A stretch of 64,000 nucleotides of DNA from Sphingomonas aurea (lineage in GTDB: Bacteria > Pseudomonadota > Alphaproteobacteria > Sphingomonadales > Sphingomonadaceae): positions 930,001 to 994,000 of the forward strand of contig NZ_JAUUDS010000001.1 in the NCBI RefSeq assembly GCF_030678875.1, written 5' to 3'. A program made the translations under genes and the position numbers. Below, piece by piece: positions 60,377-64,000 of this stretch. Position 1 is the stretch's first letter. Each line of letters opens with the position of its first letter. Below the pieces are notes generated by a model. It was given only the letters and a program-made list of their open reading frames with translations, did no database searches and was not told the DNA's origin.

Positions 60377-61303
60377 TTATTTTCCTTTCGCGGCGCCGGC
60401 GGCCGGTGGCGTGAAGTCCATCCGCTCACTCGCGACATAGGCGTCCCACGCCGCGCGGGTGGTGAACCCGCCCTCACCCTTGTTCCATGCCGCCCCGGTG
60501 TAGAACACGAACGGCTTGCCCGGCATCACCTTCAGCAGCACCAGGTGATTGTCGGCATCGTCGCGCACCTCGACGATCATGCGCGGGTCGACCCGGATCG
60601 CCGTCGCCATCACGCCGTGCGCGCCGTCGACCGGCCCCCACCACGACAGCACGCCCCGCGCGCGGTCGACCGTCAGCTCGCCGCCCGGACCCGTCGTCCG
60701 CTTGCCGATGCCGATCCCGACCATCAGCGGCCCCGGCTTGTCGGAGGACAAGGTCGATACCTGCCGGGTGAAATGCGTGCCGAGCGGCAGGGTGAAGCGC
60801 CGCGTCTCCCAAACCTTGCGCCCGACATCTACCGGCCAGGGCGCATAATCGACCTCGAAATCAGCGGCACTGGGGCCGTTCTTCAGGATGCGGTGGCGCA
60901 CGAAGTTGCGCGAGGTCCACAGCTTGTTGTCAAACCAGATGCCCAGGCCCCCGTCGCCGCGACCGGTGCCGACATTGTAGAAATCGATACCCTCGCCGTG
61001 ATAGCCGTGCTGGTCGCCGGTCCGCAGCTGCCGCTCCGCAAAGGGCCACGCGACGTTCTTGCCCCAGGCATCGATCCCCGACCCGGACGGCGGCTCCGCC
61101 GCCTCCAGCGCATGGCCGTAGATGCGGTGCGCCGTGCGGTCATTCTCCCACAACAGGTCGTCGTAGCGATAGTCGGCCAGCGACACCGCGGCGGCCGGTG
61201 CGCGCGAGGGCGGTGGCGGCAGCGGCGCGGTAACCGGCGGCAGCTGAGCGGCCGCGGATACGCTTGCCCCGGCGATCACCGCCATCGCCACCCAGTTGCG
61301 CAT
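60377..61303 (-). CDS. DUF4861 domain-containing protein
   Basis: The 308-residue exported protein has a signal peptide at about residues 1-24 (NWVAMAVIAGASVSAAAQ). The DUF4861 fold has YDDLLWENDRTAHRIYGHAL, GYHGEGIDFYNVGTGRGDGG and YAPWPVDVGRKVWETRRFTL. Members sit in pectin and alginate utilisation loci, but no activity is established that I know of. AGGAGG lies six bases before this ATG; an ATG two codons earlier would touch the Shine-Dalgarno. First gene of the DUF4861-DUF2264 operon, divergent from the GntR gene. Confidence 0.88.
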   Translation of the reverse strand: MRNWVAMAVIAGASVSAAAQLPPVTAPLPPPPSRAPAAAVSLADYRYDDLLWENDRTAHRIYGHALEAAEPPSGSGIDAWGKNVAWPFAERQLRTGDQHGYHGEGIDFYNVGTGRGDGGLGIWFDNKLWTSRNFVRHRILKNGPSAADFEVDYAPWPVDVGRKVWETRRFTLPLGTHFTRQVSTLSSDKPGPLMVGIGIGKRTTGPGGELTVDRARGVLSWWGPVDGAHGVMATAIRVDPRMIVEVRDDADNHLVLLKVMPGKPFVFYTGAAWNKGEGGFTTRAAWDAYVASERMDFTPPAAGAAKGK

Positions 61304-61318
61304 CCGCATCCTCCTAAA

Positions 61319-61350
61319 CTCGTACGACAAATCAATAGGTCATCGTACAA
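61319..61350. promoter_or_regulatory. Candidate GntR operator in the DUF4861-gntR intergenic region
   Basis: The minus strand reads TTGTACGATGACC at 61338-61350. A mirror half-site TCGTACGAC starts at 61320. TTGTAYGATRACY is repeated at the TonB receptor promoter (TTGTATGATAACT), which suggests one regulator for both. FadR/UxuR-type GntR proteins bind sites of this size. Confidence 0.6.
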
Positions 61351-61423
61351 CACTTGCAAGCAGCAATGCGGATGGCGGATAAGCGTGGATACAGCCTTTC
61401 GCTGGTCAGGACCGAACGACGCC

Positions 61424-62146
61424 ATGCCCCGCTCCAACTCGCTGACCGACACGCTCTTCACCAAGCTGGAGCGGCAGATCGCCTCCGGCGACATGCCGCC
61501 GGGATCGCGCTTCCCCACGCAGAAGGAGATCGCCGAGCATGAGGCGGTCAGCCGCACCGTGGTGCGCGAAGCGGTCGCCCGGCTGGAGGCGCAGGGCCTC
61601 ACCGTGTCGCGCCAGGGATCGGGCGTGTTCGTCGCCGATACCGCCCGCTACCGCGCCTTCCAGATCACGCGCGAGGAGCTGGGCGAGCTATCCGACGTCA
61701 TCAAGCTCCTCGAGATGCGCCTCGCGATCGAGACGGAGATGGCCGCCCTCGCCGCCGCCCGCCGCACCACCGAGGACATCGCCGCGATGCGCGATGCGCT
61801 GCGTCGCATGGCCACGATGCGCGATGCACCGGTCGAGGCGGCGGCGGCCGATGCCGACTTCCACCTTGCCATCGCCCGCGCAACCAAGAACGACTATTAT
61901 GTACGCCTGATCGACTTCCTCGGCGTCCGCCTCGTCCCGCCACGCAATCTCTACCTGCGCGACCAGCCGCCCGAGGAGCATCACGCCTATGCCGCCAAGG
62001 TCCGCGGCGAGCATGATGCGATTCTCGATGCGATCGTCCGCATGGACTCCAACCGCGCCCGCCACGCCGCCCGCCGCCACATGCAGGAAAGCCTGACCCG
62101 CCACTCCGAGCTGAGCGACGCCGCCCATGCCCGCGAAGAGGAATAG
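61424..62146 (+). CDS. FadR/GntR family (FCD-type) transcriptional regulator
   Basis: The 240-residue regulator has an N-terminal GntR winged helix (LERQIASGDMPPGSRFPTQKEIAE, VSRTVVREAVARLEAQGLTVSRQGSGVFV) and a C-terminal FCD domain with LEMRLAIETEMAALAA and DADFHLAIARAT, whose His/Asp residues can bind a metal and a sugar acid. UxuR/ExuR-like regulators of uronate use have this form. It sits between the DUF4861-DUF2264 operon and a TonB receptor gene, both of which carry a shared operator motif. Confidence 0.92.
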   Translation: MPRSNSLTDTLFTKLERQIASGDMPPGSRFPTQKEIAEHEAVSRTVVREAVARLEAQGLTVSRQGSGVFVADTARYRAFQITREELGELSDVIKLLEMRLAIETEMAALAAARRTTEDIAAMRDALRRMATMRDAPVEAAAADADFHLAIARATKNDYYVRLIDFLGVRLVPPRNLYLRDQPPEEHHAYAAKVRGEHDAILDAIVRMDSNRARHAARRHMQESLTRHSELSDAAHAREEE

Positions 62147-62173
62147 CCATTGCTCGCGGCATTTGTCCGGTAA

Positions 62174-62205
62174 TTGACACGCCATCATCAACTTGTATGA
62201 TAACT
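62174..62205 (+). promoter_or_regulatory. Sigma-70-type promoter with overlapping operator, TonB receptor gene
   Basis: TTGACA (62174-62179) and TATGAT (62196-62201) are separated by 16 bases. The motif TTGTATGATAACT (62193-62205) covers the -10 box, so a bound repressor would block the polymerase. The receptor's start codon is 44 bases downstream. Confidence 0.65.
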
Positions 62206-62248
62206 CCCATCGAGATGGCAGAATGGCCGTTACGGTTGGAGGGATGAA

Positions 62249-64000
62249 ATGGGGAAGTTCAGGTTCGCATCGGCCGTGTCGTTCGGCGTTCTCGCAACCG
62301 TGCTGGCGATCGGGCCGGCCCACGCCCAGACAGCGCCGGACACGACCACCGACGCCCAGGCCACTGCGGCGCCTGACGGCCAGGCCGCTACAACCCCCGA
62401 CGAGCAGGCGGCAGAAGACATCGTCGTCACCGGTTTCCGCAACAGCCTGAGCAAGGCGATCGCGCTGAAGCGCGATTCGATCGCGATCCGCGACTCCATC
62501 GTCGCCGAAGATATCGGCAAGTTCCCCGAGGCGAACGTCGCCGACTCGCTCCAGCGTATTCCCGGCGTCATCCTCAGCCGCGACGGTTTCTCGAACGAGG
62601 GCCAGCGGATCAGCATCCGCGGCCTGGGATCGGAATTCACCGTCACCACCATCGACGGGGCGCCGGTCCGCACCACGTCGTCGACCAACGTCGGCAGCTC
62701 GACCCGCGACTTCAACTACGACGTCTTCCCGTCCGAGCTGTTCGGCCGCGTCGACGTCTACAAGACGCCGCTCGCCAATCTGGAAGAGGGCGGCATCGGC
62801 GGCGTCATCGACCTGCAGACGCCGCGTCCGTTCGACAGCAACGGCCGCGTCATCCGCTACACCGCGCAGGCCAACTACAATACCCAGTCGAAGGAATGGC
62901 GCCCGCGCGGCTCGCTGCTGCTCAGCGACACGGTCGGCAATTTCGGCGCGCTGTTCGGCGTCGCCTATGCCAAGAACGTCAACGAGCGCTCGGGCTTCCA
63001 GTCGACCGGCGGTGGCACCAGCGGCTACAACTCGTCGGCACTGGGTCGCCGTCCCTATTACGGCTCCCCCGCCGCCAACACGAGCGGCCCGTTCAATTTC
63101 GAGCTAGACCTCGACAACCCGCTCGCCAATTTCGGCGGATTGACTCGCGACCAGATCGCCAATGCCAATCTGCCACGCTTCTATCGCATCTACGCATCGA
63201 ATACCGATCGCGAGCGGCTCGGCTTCGTCGGCTCGCTCCAGTACAAGAGCGACCGGGTAGAGCTCAGCGTCGACGGCATCGCCTCGGACCTGACCGACTC
63301 CACCACCGAGTTTACCTTCGGCGTCCCGGTCCGCAACAGCCGCACTGTCCGGGGTAGCACCAGTGCACCTGGCACCGGCACCAATTCCGGCCTGATCCCG
63401 CTCGACGTGAAGATCGACGAGTATAACAACCTCTATGGCACGTTCGGCAATTCGAGCATCCTGACCGAGAGCTTCTACCGCGATACCAAGACCAAGTTCC
63501 GCTACATCATCGGGCGCGGCGTCTGGAACGTTACCGACAACCTGAGGTTTTCGGCACAGGGTAATTTCAGCCAGAGCAAGGCGGTCTATTCGGAAAACCG
63601 CGTCATCTCGAACATCTACGGGATCACGACCACCTTCGATCCCACCGTCAACATCACCTATCCGACGATCAGCTCGCCGGTCGATTTCACCAATCCGGCC
63701 AACTATCGTGCGCCGTCGCTCGGTTTCGCGATCAACGACGAGCTGGACCGGGTGAAGACCGGCCGGGCGGTGCTCGACTGGACGCCCGTCGACAATGGCG
63801 AGCAGTTGCTCACCTTGAAGCTGGGCGCCAACTACACCTCCAGCACCAAGCGGGTGCAGCGCCAGGACGGCAGCGCCATCGCGGCGCGCACCCCGCTGCC
63901 GCAGGGCGGTACCTTTGCTACCAACCCGACCGGCGTGTTCGCCAACATGGACCCGTTCGTCCAGTTCGGCGAGCTGCGGAACGGCGGCAACTCTGGCTAC
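62249..64000 (+). CDS. TonB-dependent receptor (partial, 3' end outside the window)
   Basis: 584 codons are visible with no stop. A signal peptide (about 1-26, ending AHAQ) and an Ala/Thr/Asp-rich linker are followed by the plug domain: EDIVVTGFRNSLSKAI, KRDSIAIRDSIVAEDIGKFP, NVADSLQRIPGV, ISIRGLGSEFTVTTIDG and DVYKTPLANLEEGGIGGVIDL. This is the Caulobacter/Xanthomonas receptor type linked to carbohydrate uptake. The beta barrel begins near residue 220. GGAGGG lies five bases before the ATG. It is likely the outer-membrane gate for the polysaccharide attacked by the DUF4861/DUF2264 proteins. Confidence 0.93.
   Translation, partial: MGKFRFASAVSFGVLATVLAIGPAHAQTAPDTTTDAQATAAPDGQAATTPDEQAAEDIVVTGFRNSLSKAIALKRDSIAIRDSIVAEDIGKFPEANVADSLQRIPGVILSRDGFSNEGQRISIRGLGSEFTVTTIDGAPVRTTSSTNVGSSTRDFNYDVFPSELFGRVDVYKTPLANLEEGGIGGVIDLQTPRPFDSNGRVIRYTAQANYNTQSKEWRPRGSLLLSDTVGNFGALFGVAYAKNVNERSGFQSTGGGTSGYNSSALGRRPYYGSPAANTSGPFNFELDLDNPLANFGGLTRDQIANANLPRFYRIYASNTDRERLGFVGSLQYKSDRVELSVDGIASDLTDSTTEFTFGVPVRNSRTVRGSTSAPGTGTNSGLIPLDVKIDEYNNLYGTFGNSSILTESFYRDTKTKFRYIIGRGVWNVTDNLRFSAQGNFSQSKAVYSENRVISNIYGITTTFDPTVNITYPTISSPVDFTNPANYRAPSLGFAINDELDRVKTGRAVLDWTPVDNGEQLLTLKLGANYTSSTKRVQRQDGSAIAARTPLPQGGTFATNPTGVFANMDPFVQFGELRNGGNSGY

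Noticed and set aside
1..64000. CRISPR array, prophage, insertion sequence or rRNA genes
   Set aside because: I found no regularly spaced direct repeats, transposase or phage structural genes, and no rRNA sequence. The repeats present are dispersed palindromes.

Overview
This window comes from a GC-rich alphaproteobacterium, most likely a Sphingomonas or a close sphingomonad. The signs are a PEPxxWA-type CTERM protein, a UrcA-family protein, a DUF6628-type protein, a Caulobacter/Xanthomonas-type TonB receptor, dense ATGA start/stop overlaps, and the order pyrF-trpF-trpB-trpA-accD-folC. It is ordinary chromosome: one tRNA, no rRNA, no phage, no insertion sequence and no CRISPR array. It does carry many short palindromic repeats of several families.

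Regions. 0-7 kb: cvpA (edge), radA, a GT4 glycosyltransferase, a PadR-DUF2218 pair, rarA, tRNA-Thr(TGT), small unknown proteins and a PEP-CTERM protein. 7-17 kb: an EEP hydrolase and a patatin-like protein, then LapA-like/pyrF/trpF/trpB/trpA/accD/folC. A spacer holding a palindromic repeat interrupts trpB-trpA. 17-27 kb: ampG, a lone receiver, rluB-type and rsmD RNA-modification genes, an MHS-type transporter, GFA and UrcA proteins, a PcrA/UvrD helicase and a glycine-zipper protein. 27-38 kb: an acyl-CoA block with a bifunctional hydratase/dehydrogenase, a probable heteromeric acyl-CoA dehydrogenase pair, TesB, and a three-gene acyl-CoA dehydrogenase / phosphotransferase / SDR operon resembling the levulinate (lva) and ACAD10/11 4-hydroxyacid systems. 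That operon lies divergent to an unusual two-domain TetR regulator. 38-45 kb: tryptophan 2,3-dioxygenase, a coupled MFS-GST-thioesterase operon, an EF-hand protein, and an OmpR/histidine kinase pair with a 134-bp cloverleaf palindrome between the two genes. 45-53 kb: LacI with a GH97 glucosidase, an M3 peptidase, and a Crp-type regulator divergent from a coupled pair of YqcI/YcgG (GntA-type N-hydroxylase) and DUF1989 (carboxyguanidine deiminase-type) genes. 53-59 kb: an exported-looking methyltransferase, dxs with a coupled 54-residue membrane microprotein, zur, ctaA, and rplM-rpsI with a clear terminator. 59-64 kb: the start of a carbohydrate-utilisation locus (DUF2264, DUF4861, FadR-type GntR, TonB receptor running off the edge) with a shared operator.

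The candidates most worth following for undescribed biology are the cloverleaf element at 43.2 kb, the GntA-like/DUF1989 guanidino-type cassette at 51.5-52.8 kb, and the split ACAD10/11-like operon at 33.8-36.9 kb. All functional calls rest on reading the translated sequence and on known family motifs; no database search was run.
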